From: an uncultured Oscillospiraceae bacterium
GTDB taxonomy: Bacteria > Bacillota > Clostridia > Oscillospirales > Oscillospiraceae
Reading direction: 5' to 3'
NCBI GenBank assembly: GCA_910584045.1
Contig: CAJTYO010000007.1
Coordinates: 20,051-84,050, forward strand
DNA: 64,000 nt
Below are positions 51,701 through 59,638 of the stretch, piece by piece (positions within the stretch are counted from its first letter, which is position 1; each line of letters starts with the position of its first letter). The notes beneath the pieces are model-generated. The model was not told the origin of the DNA and searched no databases. It was given only the letters and a program-made list of their open reading frames with translations. The position numbers and the translations under genes were made by a program.

Positions 51701-52074
51701 AGGATCCGTATACTCCGCCCCCTGTCACGGAGGACCCAGACGGACCTGGTGAAACTCCGGAGACACCCGCGCCTCCGGAGACAGAGACTTTCGATGACGA
51801 GCCCACCCCGCTGGCAGATACCCCTGTGAACGGTCCGCTAACCGATTTGCCGGATTCCCAGCCGCCTGTTCTGGCGGAGTTCATCGACGAGGAGGTACCT
51901 CTTGAGGAGTTTCTGGACGAGGAAGTGCCTCTTGAGGAGTTTCCCGACGAGGAGATTCCCCTGGTGGACGTGCCCAGGACCGGCGATATGAGCGCCGTCT
52001 GGTATGCGGTGACTCTTCTGGCCGCCTGCGGCCTGCTGGTCCTTTGCGCTATTCGGCGAAGAGAGAACGGGTGA
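48709..52074 (+). CDS. Wall-anchored surface protein, choice-of-anchor A type
   Basis: About 1121 residues. Start at 48709, ten bases after AAAGGAGG. Signal peptide residues 1-35 (RRALALLITCTMSIGLLQTTALAEG). Residues about 50-420 are Thr/Glu-rich beta repeats (TVTTTVDENGGVTRDTQLTV, TTTETDAEGNTTTSTTTEW, 'TITTTETDGEGN'). The region 540-760 holds a choice-of-anchor A domain (LGDAGNFAVFAKEYTNGNHMEGNIAVGTL, SIVVGSQYSSEKGSQHYTL). A Pro/Asp wall-spanning segment follows (DPDPDPGPTPDPEDPYTPPP), then EVPLEEF repeats and the sorting signal VPRTGD, a hydrophobic helix and RRREN. It is likely an adhesin or biofilm protein, controlled by the c-di-GMP riboswitch. Confidence 0.88.
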   Translation: MKSKRRNYFLRRALALLITCTMSIGLLQTTALAEGEDVLEPAGNSEAQIPVEPGTTEETNSVTIEVNGVAVATGTQTVTTTVDENGGVTRDTQLTVDSPREEEPAEPAREVTTETVDKTLEDGTVVSADKTVTTETDAEGNTTTSTTTEWTVNDERTETTENGSSTTTNTTTTEKEWETERKDESGSIIETGSGASGSSETTTTTRGEETTEKTEGAFQKDPDSVVETGSTTLTPAPDVTTEVRDPVSVDVTTGETKTEMYQPVISDPPEAGTFTETDETGAEVKKVVTHQTDENGNVIGVTITTTKVVDSVETTTVEEVKGAETNKETISPLKPEPKENQTVTDVLDADGNIIGYTITTTETDGEGNRKVESQTVYATNKTQQTVTTTTTTSTKHQVEGTTETTVKEQGSITAGLTEVTHAEGSDLPKVTGATVTLKSGNSEDGYNVDVVLKLSAKPTADGMKLTVCYGGQSYEVNLSDISDDGCYTLTGLNLRGNEDFKLQLTGTQVKQIADNTAAQEEALRNHLQAEGNVWKDIFNDGGGTSLGDAGNFAVFAKEYTNGNHMEGNIAVGTLHATDQYIGANGNVMTILGLNGSATSQPLDYSSKIVSYIGTIDGSEVKLDSTGNTNVQASIVVGSQYSSEKGSQHYTLTTEVGTEVRLTDAASKIEGVYTAEQDIDFDAALNNLAIYADTLAALKPQVQIEVDSFDKVKKAQEEAQGATQALQTALQEIVTNPDKATEAISVSGDATNPNWVIDCSKLEAGEVNGDKTYIISISILEFQKGGDKIDITGVTDAKVLINITGLDNDYYKLDKHIGLNGEYSQWNADNGKVMLNFGQYDGSLEFVKTDIGSILAPKASVLINQTHDGNIIANSVKNQNGEIHRAPSWEEPGKKPPTTTTITMQVELTIKVDDPSAQTKTQDSTWSESKTDVLVTTREDEISKTTSNWWYSTTEKPDVPEDPKTPPETPVDPPDDPPPPGPGPDPDPDPDPGPTPDPEDPYTPPPVTEDPDGPGETPETPAPPETETFDDEPTPLADTPVNGPLTDLPDSQPPVLAEFIDEEVPLEEFLDEEVPLEEFPDEEIPLVDVPRTGDMSAVWYAVTLLAACGLLVLCAIRRRENG

Positions 52075-52134
52075 CGGTATGATTCCTGATTTGGGAATAG
52101 TATCAGTAGCTGCGCCGGATTTTTGAAAATTGTG

Positions 52135-52176
52135 AAAAAGAGAACCGGAGTGATATAATCCTCCGGCTCTCTTTTT
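52135..52176. terminator. Terminator between adhesin and esterase genes
   Basis: Stem AAAAAGAGA-CCGGAG with CTCCGG-TCTCTTTTT (arms about 52135-52150 and 52160-52176). Arm ends are T-runs on both strands, so it probably serves both convergent genes. Confidence 0.85.
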
Positions 52177-52190
52177 ATATTACAGCTGTT

Positions 52191-53069
52191 TCATCGTTTT
52201 TTCCGAGGCTTTGTCTGCTCATCTGGATGAGGGGCCACGGCGTAGTCTCCGAAATGGCGGTGGAGCCACGCGGTACAGTGATTCACCCACACCGCGCAGG
52301 GGGCGGAGGCCATCCAGTCCTGCCCGGGGGCGAAAACGGTGTGATCAGCCAGGGATTGCCCATGGCTGCCGTGGGGGTAGATGTGGGTCTCCACTCCCAC
52401 CCCCTTTGCCCGCAGCGCTGCCTCCAGCAGGAGGGTGTTTTCCACTGGGACGCAGGTGTCGTCAGCGGTGTGCCAAAGGAAGAAGGGCGGAGCCTGCCGC
52501 GTGACCTGCTTCTCCAGGGAGACACGGTCCAGCAGTTCCTTGTACTGCTCGCCCAGCAGGTTTTCCATGGAACCCCGGTGCGCGGCTGGTCCGCTGGAGA
52601 CCACACTGTAGCACAGCACTACGCCGTCCGGACGAAACAGATTGGGGCGGCGGCGCAGGGGACGATAGAGCTCCTGCTTGTTCCACAACAGCCCTGCGCA
52701 GCCCGCCAAATGCCCTCCGGCGGAGAAGCCCATGACCACCACCGCGTGGGGATCGACATGATAGCGGGCGCAGTTGTCCCGTACGTGGGCCACTGCCGCC
52801 AGCAGCTGCCGCTGGGGGATGGGCCACCGGGCCTGGGGCGCGACGTGGTAGCTTAGGACGAAGGTTGCGAAGCCCAGCCCAGCGAAGCGCAGGGCCACCG
52901 GCTCCCCCTCCCGGCCGGCAAGGCAGTGGTAGCCGCCGCCGGGGCAGATGATCAAGGCCGGCCGCCGCCGGTCGGGGCCCAGCTCGGGGAAGTTATCCGG
53001 GGCATATGTAAGCAGCTCTGCTGCGCCCTCTGCGCCAGGAACCGTCAGGGGAATGCATTCATGAATCAT
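52191..53069 (-). CDS. Alpha/beta hydrolase, acetyl-xylan-esterase-like
   Basis: About 292 residues from the ATG at 53069 with GAGGAGGGG upstream; the longer open frame to 53480 runs antisense to the galactokinase gene and is not used. It has the BD-FAE/CE pattern: PALIICPGGGYHCLAGREGEPVAL (oxyanion HGG-type loop as PGGGY), nucleophile in VVVMGFSAGGHLA, acid in LWHTADDTCVPVENTLLL and histidine in YPHGSHGQSLA. No signal peptide, so intracellular. It probably de-esterifies a sugar or oligosaccharide. The galactokinase gene precedes it by 14 bp in the same direction. Confidence 0.9.
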   Translation of the reverse strand: MIHECIPLTVPGAEGAAELLTYAPDNFPELGPDRRRPALIICPGGGYHCLAGREGEPVALRFAGLGFATFVLSYHVAPQARWPIPQRQLLAAVAHVRDNCARYHVDPHAVVVMGFSAGGHLAGCAGLLWNKQELYRPLRRRPNLFRPDGVVLCYSVVSSGPAAHRGSMENLLGEQYKELLDRVSLEKQVTRQAPPFFLWHTADDTCVPVENTLLLEAALRAKGVGVETHIYPHGSHGQSLADHTVFAPGQDWMASAPCAVWVNHCTAWLHRHFGDYAVAPHPDEQTKPRKKR

Positions 53070-53083
53070 GACCGCCCCTCCTC

Positions 53084-54367
53084 TCAGGACGCAAGCAGGA
53101 CGGAGCCCGCCCTGCGAATAGACAGAAGGTGGCAGGCCCCTTGGCCGGCCACGGCCTCCATGCCCGCCGTAAAGACCTCCAGCCGGTCCAGGGGTACAAA
53201 GGCCTGGATGGTCCCGGCGAAGCCGCCGCCGTGGACCCGGCATGCCCCCTGGTTCCCCAGCAGCTCCTCTGCCGCCGCCAGCAGCAGTGCCAGAGGCTGC
53301 CGCCGGCTGTCCCGGCCTGTGGAGACATTCTGCAGATATTGGAAGGAGGAGCGCCCCGACTGTCGCACCAGATGGAGAAAAGCGGCGAAATCGCCCCGCT
53401 CCAGGGCCGCGCACTGCCCAGCCACCCGCCGGTCCTCCTGGAAAAAATGGAGGGCCCGCAGGGCGGCACGATCGCCACATGCGGTTCGTACCGCCGGCAG
53501 CTGCTGGAAAAACTGTTCATAAGGCACTTGGGAGAGAATCTCGCGCCCGAAGCAGGCAGCGACCAGCTGCATTTCGCGGGGAATGGCGGCGTAGTCCTCT
53601 GTCAGGTCGGCATGGCTGGCGCCGGCATCCACAATGGCCAGGGCGAAGCCCTCTCGGGCCAGATCCACCTCCACGGGCCGCACGATGGGGCAGTCCAGGT
53701 CTCGGAAGTCAGCGGTAATGGCCCCGCCCCAGGCGCAGGCCAGCTGATCAAGCAGACCACATGGCTTGCCGTAGTAGACATTCTCCGCGTACTGGCCCAC
53801 TTGAGCCAGCTGGAGGGGAGAGAAGCGTCCACCGCAGAAGAGGTGGTCCATGATGGTGCAGACCAGCACCTCGAAAGCGGCGGAGGAGCTCAGTCCGCTG
53901 CCCCGCAGGACCCGGGTGGTGGTATATGCATCAAAGCCGCCGGGTGCGTGGCCCAGCTGCTTCATCCGCGCAGCTACGCCGCGCACCAGAGCCGCAGAAC
54001 TGTCCGTCTCCTCTGGGTGGACGGCCAGGTCGTCCAGAAAAATTTCGGCCATCCGGTGGTGGCGGGATTGGATGCGCACCCGCCTTGATCCGTTCGGCAC
54101 CACACAGGCGATGGTGTCCAGATTAACACTGCCCGCCAGACAGCGCCCCCCCTGGTGATCGGTGTGGTTACCGCCCAGCTCGGTCCGGCCGGGGGTAGAG
54201 AAGAGCCAGACGTCGTCGTCGTCCCCGGCGGAAAAAATCTCTGCATACTCCCGGACCAGCTCCACCAGCCGGTCCGCCGCGGTGTTTGCCTCCATCCCAT
54301 AGACTGGCTCCAGTTGGTTCAGCAGGCCGCCGTTTTTCAAGCGCTTGAGCAGTTCCCCCCGTCTCAT
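53084..54367 (-). CDS. galK: Galactokinase family protein
   Basis: About 427 residues; start at 54367 (GGAGG eight bases before) or 54373. GHMP kinase motifs: galactokinase signature variant GRTELGGNHTDHQGG near residue 85 (usual form GRxNLIGEHxDYxxG), ATP loop VLRGSGLSSSAAFEVLV, and motif 3 ACRVHGGGFAGTIQAFVPL. It phosphorylates galactose at C1 in the Leloir pathway. The signature reads TELGGNH instead of the usual NLIGEH, so a related sugar may be the substrate. Coupled to a downstream esterase; no other gal genes in the window. Confidence 0.88.
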   Translation of the reverse strand: MRRGELLKRLKNGGLLNQLEPVYGMEANTAADRLVELVREYAEIFSAGDDDDVWLFSTPGRTELGGNHTDHQGGRCLAGSVNLDTIACVVPNGSRRVRIQSRHHRMAEIFLDDLAVHPEETDSSAALVRGVAARMKQLGHAPGGFDAYTTTRVLRGSGLSSSAAFEVLVCTIMDHLFCGGRFSPLQLAQVGQYAENVYYGKPCGLLDQLACAWGGAITADFRDLDCPIVRPVEVDLAREGFALAIVDAGASHADLTEDYAAIPREMQLVAACFGREILSQVPYEQFFQQLPAVRTACGDRAALRALHFFQEDRRVAGQCAALERGDFAAFLHLVRQSGRSSFQYLQNVSTGRDSRRQPLALLLAAAEELLGNQGACRVHGGGFAGTIQAFVPLDRLEVFTAGMEAVAGQGACHLLSIRRAGSVLLAS

Positions 54368-54566
54368 TTGCATCGCCCTCCGTCCATATTCGCCGCCGCC
54401 AAACGGTGATTTTCTCCATTTTACCATATAGACGGTGCTGCCGCAAGGCTTTTATTTTCCGTTGTTTTCAGAAAAGGCTCCCAGTGAACGGCTCCCTAAA
54501 TTTAGCGCACTATGTTGACACCACCGTTCGAGATAAGTCTGGTCGCCGTCTCCGGTATAGATAATC

Positions 54567-54770
54567 TCAATACATTTTGGGCACATCTACAAACCGAACA
54601 TCTATTTCCTCCATATATAACATAATCGATTTGCCCTGTTCAATAGCCGGTATGTCGTCCTCTAATTGTGATAAAAGTCGCCTATAATTATGTAGTTGTT
54701 TTTCTATTTCATCTTTCTTGTGAAACCTGAATAAAAAATAGACAGCCGGTCCGACTGTCCATTTACAAAA
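54567..54770 (-). pseudogene. Remnant coding fragment, AT-rich
   Basis: The minus strand carries an open stretch ending in a TGA at 54567-54569 that reads like protein (YFLFRFHKKDEIEKQLHNY, RRLLSQLEDDIPAIEQGKS, MEEIDVRFVDVPKMY). It has no ATG and no ribosome site, and begins right after a TAA. It is markedly AT-rich compared with galactokinase. I do not recognise the family. It fills most of the gap 54428-54780 between galK and the guaD promoter. Confidence 0.35.
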
Positions 54771-54807
54771 TTAAAACCTGCCAATGATAAAAACACACAA
54801 TTTCTGC

Positions 54808-54836
54808 TTGCAATACCTACCCAAATTTGGTATACT
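54808..54836 (+). promoter_or_regulatory. Promoter of the guaD transcript
   Basis: TTGCAA (54808-54813), 17-bp spacer, TATACT (54831-54836); transcription start near 54843, 13 nt before the aptamer P1. Confidence 0.8.
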
Positions 54837-54855
54837 GTACACACAACAAAATCAG

Positions 54856-54919
54856 CTCATATAATTTTGCGAAAATGGCGCGAAAGTTTCTACGGGGTCG
54901 CCTTCGGCCCTGCTATGAG
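54856..54919 (+). promoter_or_regulatory. Purine-type riboswitch with unusual P3/L3
   Basis: P1 is CTCATA (54856-54861) with TATGAG (54914-54919). J1/2 is AUAAU-like, P2 TTTTGCG pairs with CGCGAAA, L2 is AAAATGG and J2/3 is the conserved GTTTCTAC. J3/1 keeps the specificity C (position 74 equivalent) of guanine aptamers, but the base before it is G instead of A. P3 is a longer GGGGTCG/CGGCCCT stem with a short CCTT loop and no GUAAA. The 3' P1 strand overlaps the 5' arm of the terminator, so ligand binding should favour read-through. The gene controlled is guanine deaminase. Confidence 0.8.
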
Positions 54920-54965
54920 TGCTTCTGACCTGCCCTCTTGGGGCAGGCTCGGGGCGCTCTTTTTG
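54917..54965 (+). terminator. Riboswitch-controlled terminator before guaD
   Basis: Outer stem GAGTGC (54917-54922) / GCGCTC (54954-54959) encloses an inner hairpin CCTGCCC/GGGGCAGG; TTTTT follows. GAG at 54917-54919 is shared with aptamer P1, so the two structures exclude each other. Confidence 0.75.
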
Positions 54966-54995
54966 TTACCTGACCAGACAGAAAGGAGTTTTAAC

Positions 54996-56252
54996 ATGAT
55001 CACTATTTTACGCGGCAATTTGATCCACACCCCCGCCTTCGGTGCATTGGAGACTATTCCTGGGGGTTGCCTCGTCCTGGAGGACGGGATCATAGAAGGA
55101 ATTTATTCCACCTTGCCGGAGCGGTACGCTGCCTGCCCGGTGACGGACTACGGCAGCGCGTTGATTATGCCCTCCTTCGCAGACCTCCACCTCCACGCGC
55201 CCCAGTACCCTATGTTGGGCATGGGCATGGATCTGCCGCTGTTGGACTGGCTGAACGCCTACACCTTCCGCACGGAGGCCCGTTTTGCGGACAGCGACTT
55301 CGCCCGGCGGACCTACCGAAAGCTGGCGCGGGATCTGATTTCCTCCGGCACTACCCGTGTGTCCGTCTTTGCCTCCCGGCACACCGAGGCCACACTCATC
55401 CTCATGGAGGAGTTGGAGCGGGTTGGCATCGCTGGCTATGTAGGAAAGGTGAACATGGACCGCAACAGTGGGCCCGCTCAAGAGGAGACGGCACAGTCCA
55501 TCTCGGAGACCCTACGCTGGCTGGAGAACTGCCGGTTTGCGCTGGTAAAACCCATTCTCACCCCACGGTTCACCCCCTCCTGTACCGACGGGCTGCTGGC
55601 GGATCTGGGAAAGCTGGCGGTGGAACGGAATCTGCCAGTTCAGTCCCACCTGTCAGAGAACACCGGCGAGATCGCCTGGGTGCGGGAACTCCACCCCGAC
55701 TGCGCCCAATACTGGGAGAGCTACGCCAAATACGGGCTGTGGAAGGACCGTACCTTGATGGCCCACTGTGTCCACAGCGACCGGCGGGAACAGGAGGCCA
55801 TGGCCTCCGCCGGAGTCTGGGCCGTCCACTGCGCGGCCTCCAATGTGAACCTGTGCAGCGGCACGGCGCCGGTGCGGGAGCTGCTGGACCGGGGTATACA
55901 GGTGGCCCTGGGCAGCGACATCGCCGGAGGGGACCAGCTTGCTATGAATCAGGTGGTCGTTACGTCCATTCGGGCATCTAAATGGAAGCAGATGGAAATG
56001 GGCGCACCCTTCCTCACCGTGCCGGAGGCGTACTACTTGGGCTCGGCGGCGGGGCACCGGTACTTCGGCGGCGGTGCTGGGCTGGAGACAGGGCATCCAC
56101 TCCATGCCGTGGTGGTGGACGACAGTGATATGCCTGAGCCTGCGCGGGAGCTGAGCCTGACAGAGAGGTTCGAGCGAGCCGTCTACCTAATGGACCGACG
56201 GCATATCCGGGCGGTCTACAGCGAGGGAGTGGAGAGGCTGGCGCGGCTATAA
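54996..56252 (+). CDS. guaD: Guanine deaminase (amidohydrolase family)
   Basis: About 418 residues from the ATG at 54996 (AAAGGAG upstream). Zinc motif PSFADLHLHAPQYPMLGMGMD, FASRHTEATLILMEEL, the guanine deaminase stretch GKVNMDRNSGP, SHLSENTGEIAWV, MAHCVHSDRREQEAM and catalytic Asp in LGSDIAGGDQLAM. It converts guanine to xanthine and ammonia for purine salvage or degradation; some relatives use 8-oxoguanine. It stands alone behind a purine-type riboswitch. Confidence 0.93.
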   Translation: MITILRGNLIHTPAFGALETIPGGCLVLEDGIIEGIYSTLPERYAACPVTDYGSALIMPSFADLHLHAPQYPMLGMGMDLPLLDWLNAYTFRTEARFADSDFARRTYRKLARDLISSGTTRVSVFASRHTEATLILMEELERVGIAGYVGKVNMDRNSGPAQEETAQSISETLRWLENCRFALVKPILTPRFTPSCTDGLLADLGKLAVERNLPVQSHLSENTGEIAWVRELHPDCAQYWESYAKYGLWKDRTLMAHCVHSDRREQEAMASAGVWAVHCAASNVNLCSGTAPVRELLDRGIQVALGSDIAGGDQLAMNQVVVTSIRASKWKQMEMGAPFLTVPEAYYLGSAAGHRYFGGGAGLETGHPLHAVVVDDSDMPEPARELSLTERFERAVYLMDRRHIRAVYSEGVERLARL

Positions 56253-56639
56253 AAAAGGCTCCACTCTCGATTAACAAATAGGGGTACGGAGTGGATGCTG
56301 CCGGCAAACGTGATGAGGCCACTCCCGCGTGTTGCGAAAAAGTAGCCGCCCGGTATGGGTGAACCAGGGCGGTTACTTTTTAAAAATAATTTGTATATAT
56401 GGTTCGATGATACCGACCAGTATTAATGATAGATAAATATAGCGTCATTCCGTGTTTCACCCCACACCTTGAAAATGACTCCTATGGTGCAGATATAGTA
56501 AAAGATGGGGGAGAGAAACGAGGTCTTTGCTTCTCCTGATAAGGTTATGCACAGATTTATTCGTAATTTACCGGCCCGCTTCTCCCTATGCGGGCTATTA
56601 TGGGATGTTGTTGGCTAGCTTAAAATTCTCACTTGTTTT
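56253..56639 (+). terminator. guaD downstream region with terminator (arms 56337-56351 and 56367-56381)
   Basis: Arms AAAAAGTAGCCGCCC and GGGCGGTTACTTTTT form a 15-bp stem with one mismatch and a T-tail. The rest of the 387-bp gap is AT-rich and contains no recognised gene. Confidence 0.8.
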
Positions 56640-57920
56640 TTACCGCTGATAATCGAACTCCAAATTATACAGACTCACCGTATCGCCATCCCTGATGCCC
56701 ATGGCCTCCAGACGGTCGAAGAGCCCGCTCTCCCGCAGCATTTTGTCAAACCAGTTGCGGCTTTCGTAATCCCCGAAGTTTGTGTTGGCAATGAGCCGCT
56801 GGAGCCAGGGACCCTCCACCAGATACACGCCATCCTCCACCGTGATTTCCAAGGGCTGGCTCACGTCCACTTTGGGCGGACGCTTTACATACTCCGGGGC
56901 GTATACCGCCACTGGGGGTAGCTCCCGCAGTTTGTTTGCCACGGCGAAAACCAGCTCCCGGGTTCCCTGATGGGCGGCGGCGGAGATGGTGAGCAGCGGA
57001 TAACCCAAAGCCTCCACATGCTCCCGCAGGGCGGTCAGCAGGCTGTCGTCGGCCATAATGTCCGCCTTGTTAGCAGCCACGATCTGAGGGCGGGAGGCCA
57101 GGTCGGAGCTGTACTGCCGGAGCTCCTGGCTGATGGCGTCAAAGTCTGCTACCGGGTCCCGGCCCTCACTGCCGGACACGTCCACCACGTGTACCAGCAG
57201 CCGGCAGCGATCGATATGCCGCAGAAATTCGTGGCCCAGGCCAGCGCCCTCGCTGGCCCCCTCAATGATGCCGGGGATATCCGCCATGACAAAGCTGACC
57301 CCATCGTCCACGTAGACCACACCGAGGTTGGGGTACAGTGTGGTAAAATGGTAGTTGGCGATCTTGGGGTTGGCCCGGCTGACCACGCTGAGCAGGGTGG
57401 ACTTGCCCACGTTGGGGAATCCCACCAGGCCCACATCCGCCAGCAGCTTCAGCTCCAATACAACCTCCATGGCCTCGCCGGGCAGACCGCTCTTGGCAAA
57501 ACGCGGGGTCTGGCGTGTGGGTGTGGCGAAGTGGGCGTTACCCCAGCCGCCCTTGCCGCCCCGGCAGAGAATGAAAGGCTCGTCCCCAGACATATCCTGA
57601 ATGATCTCATTGGTCTCCAGGTCCCGGACCAGGGTACCCCGGGGGACCCGTATGATAAGGGATTTGCCGTCCTTGCCGCTTTTGCGCTGTCCCATGCCGT
57701 CCACACCGTTCTCCGCTACGTATTTGCGTTTGTAGCGAAAGTCCATCAGTGTGGAGAGGTTGTCGTCTACCTGCAAAATGATATTGCCGCCTGCACCGCC
57801 GTCGCCGCCGTCGGGACCGCCTGCGGCAATGTATTTCTCACGGTGGAAAGAGACGCAGCCGTTTCCGCCCGCGCCCGCCTTGACGGTAATCTTTGCTTTA
57901 TCAATAAAAGTTGTTGCCAT
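56640..57920 (-). CDS. obg: GTPase Obg (CgtA)
   Basis: 426 residues. N-terminal glycine-rich Obg fold (DKAKITVKAGAGGNGCVSFHREKYIAAGGPDGGDGG), G domain with G1 GFPNVGKST near 167, G2/switch II DIPGIIEG, G4 NKAD and G5 SAAAHQG, and a C-terminal OCT domain (ENYRLVEGPWLQRLIANTNF region, GIRDGDTVSLYNLEFDY). It is an essential ribosome-assembly and stress GTPase. ATG with GGAGGAG upstream. Obg usually lies beside rplU-rpmA; here those are not in view, with mobile remnants upstream. Confidence 0.96.
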   Translation of the reverse strand: MATTFIDKAKITVKAGAGGNGCVSFHREKYIAAGGPDGGDGGAGGNIILQVDDNLSTLMDFRYKRKYVAENGVDGMGQRKSGKDGKSLIIRVPRGTLVRDLETNEIIQDMSGDEPFILCRGGKGGWGNAHFATPTRQTPRFAKSGLPGEAMEVVLELKLLADVGLVGFPNVGKSTLLSVVSRANPKIANYHFTTLYPNLGVVYVDDGVSFVMADIPGIIEGASEGAGLGHEFLRHIDRCRLLVHVVDVSGSEGRDPVADFDAISQELRQYSSDLASRPQIVAANKADIMADDSLLTALREHVEALGYPLLTISAAAHQGTRELVFAVANKLRELPPVAVYAPEYVKRPPKVDVSQPLEITVEDGVYLVEGPWLQRLIANTNFGDYESRNWFDKMLRESGLFDRLEAMGIRDGDTVSLYNLEFDYQR

Positions 57921-58050
57921 GACGGCTCCTCCTTGGTGTGTGAGGTTTGTATTGCTGTTATTATAGAGACTATCCCAATTTCTTACATTGTAAACGGAAT
58001 GGGGGGAAATAGCAAGAACTTTTCGTTGCTAAGAGTGTATAAACACGCAG

Positions 58051-58290
58051 TTAAGGGAAATCAAAAACAGAAAAGGGGACAGAAGTACCTGGATGTCTGG
58101 AACGATAGAGGTGTTTTTGACGCCCAGAGCGATTATAGGCCTGTACGAAAACAGCTAAGACAGCCTGAAGATTTTCCAGCTTTCGAGGAAAACATCTGCT
58201 GCGGCGTGCCAGAGTAGGGATATAATGGCGCAGATCAGTATTGACAACCTCTACGGTGAAGGTGTCACTTTTGTTGTGAATATTGAAGAT
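58051..58290 (-). pseudogene. IS1-like transposase, C-terminal fragment
   Basis: A minus-strand frame ending at 58051 reads NTDLRHYIPTLARRSRCFPRKLEN, then LQAVLAVFVQAYNRSG and PFSVFDF. The LARRSRCFPRKLE...FVQAYN pattern matches the end of IS1-type DDE transposases. The N-terminal two thirds are missing. It abuts a second, opposite IS remnant. Confidence 0.6.
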
Positions 58291-58297
58291 ATGTTTC

Positions 58298-58856
58298 CCC
58301 GGAAAAAGGTATTTGGGAAAAGCTTTTGGAATTTCTGATTGATGAGCCGGATTATGAACGGCTGATGATTGACGCCAGTCATATAAAGGTGCATCTCCAC
58401 GCATCGGGAGCAAAGGGAGTCAATCAGGATATGTCCAGGACAAAAGAGGGCCTAACACTAAAATACATCTGGCCGTGGATGCGCATGGTATGCCAATCCG
58501 AATCCTTGTTACAGAAGATACCCAAGAGGATTGTTAAAGAAGCTGCATTTCTGCAGAAGCTCTGCTGGCGGACCGAGGTTATGACACAAATGATATTCTG
58601 GCATATGCGGTTTCAACAGGGATGGAACCCATGATTCCACCGAAGAAAAACCGCAAAGAACAGCGTGGCTATGATAAATATCTCTATAAACTGCGACATT
58701 CAAGTAGAAAACTGTTTTCTGGTCCTGAAACGATGGAGAGGCATTGCCACTCGCTTTGCCAAGACCTCATATGTTTTTATTGCTGCGGTACACATCCGTT
58801 GTATTGCTATTTGGGCTGTTATCCATACTTAGCTCGAGTAGACACTATCTAAAAAT
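58298..58856 (+). pseudogene. IS5-family transposase remnant
   Basis: Translating across frames gives MIDASHIKVHLHASGAKG, then DMSRTKEGL, NTKIHLAVDAHGMPIRILVTED, AEALLADRGYDTNDILAYAVSTG, MIPPKKNRKEQRGYDKYLYK and CFLVLKRWRGIATRFAKTS, the DDE core of IS5-type transposases. Frameshifts near 58458 and 58705 and an in-frame TAA near 58533 destroy it. The 5' part is absent. Confidence 0.75.
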
Positions 58857-58930
58857 TTTAGAAAAAATTAAATTTATAGCTTGCTTTTTCCAGCATTGTG
58901 TGGTAAAATAAAATTGTTGTAAGAAGATGT

Positions 58931-59007
58931 GCGCCGTTAGCTCAGCTGGATAGAGCGTCTGGCTACGGACCAGAAGGCCGGGGGTTCGAATCCCTCACGG
59001 CGTGCCA
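58931..59007 (+). tRNA. tRNA-Arg (anticodon ACG)
   Basis: 77 nt with encoded CCA. The acceptor stem GCGCCGT pairs with ACGGCGT (one G-U), the D-arm is AGCTCAGCTGGATAGAGC, the anticodon arm TCTGG-CTACGGA-CCAGA carries ACG, and the T-arm has GGTTCGAATCC. The sequence TTGCTT, 17 bp, TAAAAT lies upstream as a plausible promoter. tRNA-Arg genes are common integration sites, and mobile remnants flank it. Confidence 0.95.
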
Positions 59008-59035
59008 ATTTGTGTTGATGAAAAAGATGCATAGT

Positions 59036-59065
59036 AAAAACGCCGCACGAATGTGCGGCGTTTTT
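59036..59065 (+). terminator. Terminator after tRNA-Arg
   Basis: Perfect 13-bp stem AAAAACGCCGCAC (59036-59048) / GTGCGGCGTTTTT (59053-59065) with a GAAT loop. Confidence 0.9.
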
Positions 59066-59585
59066 ACTTAAACGTGAAGAAATCAGGAAAATGCAGATCA
59101 AAAAGTTTAGAAGTCAAAAATCTAACTCCGTTATTTCAAAATGACGAAACCGGAGATACAAAAAGCCCTTTTTTCTCAATAAGGAGAATCAAACTTCCCG
59201 CTACTCCGAAACCAGTCTTTCATAAAGGCAAGCAGCCCTCTGCGGCTCGCCGGAACCTATCCGGTGAACCACAGGGGGCTATTTTTCATTTCCTACCACT
59301 ATTACATATGCTTCGTTTGTCTCTGGTTCTTTGTTGGTAATGGTAATAGCTTTCCTGATGCCATTCGGCTATACTTGGTCTACCAAAGGAAAGGCGCAGT
59401 GCAGTGATGTCAAAAATGCACCGGAGCTCAAAAAGTCTGCAAAGGAAAAGTCAATAGGAAAATGAAATAAGTTTGAGGACACGGAGGGAGGCGAAAAAAG
59501 GGCAACACAAAAAGGCCGCCGTATAAACGCGGGTCAAATGCAAACAAGGCGAGGATGGTCAATCGGCGGATTCCAACGATGCCAG
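59066..59585. other. Region between tRNA and IS110
   Basis: No gene with a ribosome site. A structured hairpin with nested arms lies at about 59231-59285 (AGCCC...GGGGGCT around CGCCGGA...TCCGGTG), followed by ATTTTTC, probably a terminator. Short open frames nearby look like eroded element DNA. Confidence 0.4.
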
Positions 59586-59638
59586 CTATTCTTTCACCCT
59601 GCTGTAGTAGATGCGCAAGAATTTGTTGGCACCCGCCG

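Noticed and set aside
51600..51720. Short direct repeats as a possible CRISPR array
   Set aside because: They are Pro/Asp codon repeats inside the adhesin; there is no spacer pattern and no cas gene.
59053..59340. 95-residue ORF after the tRNA
   Set aside because: It begins inside the tRNA terminator and runs across another hairpin, with no ribosome site.
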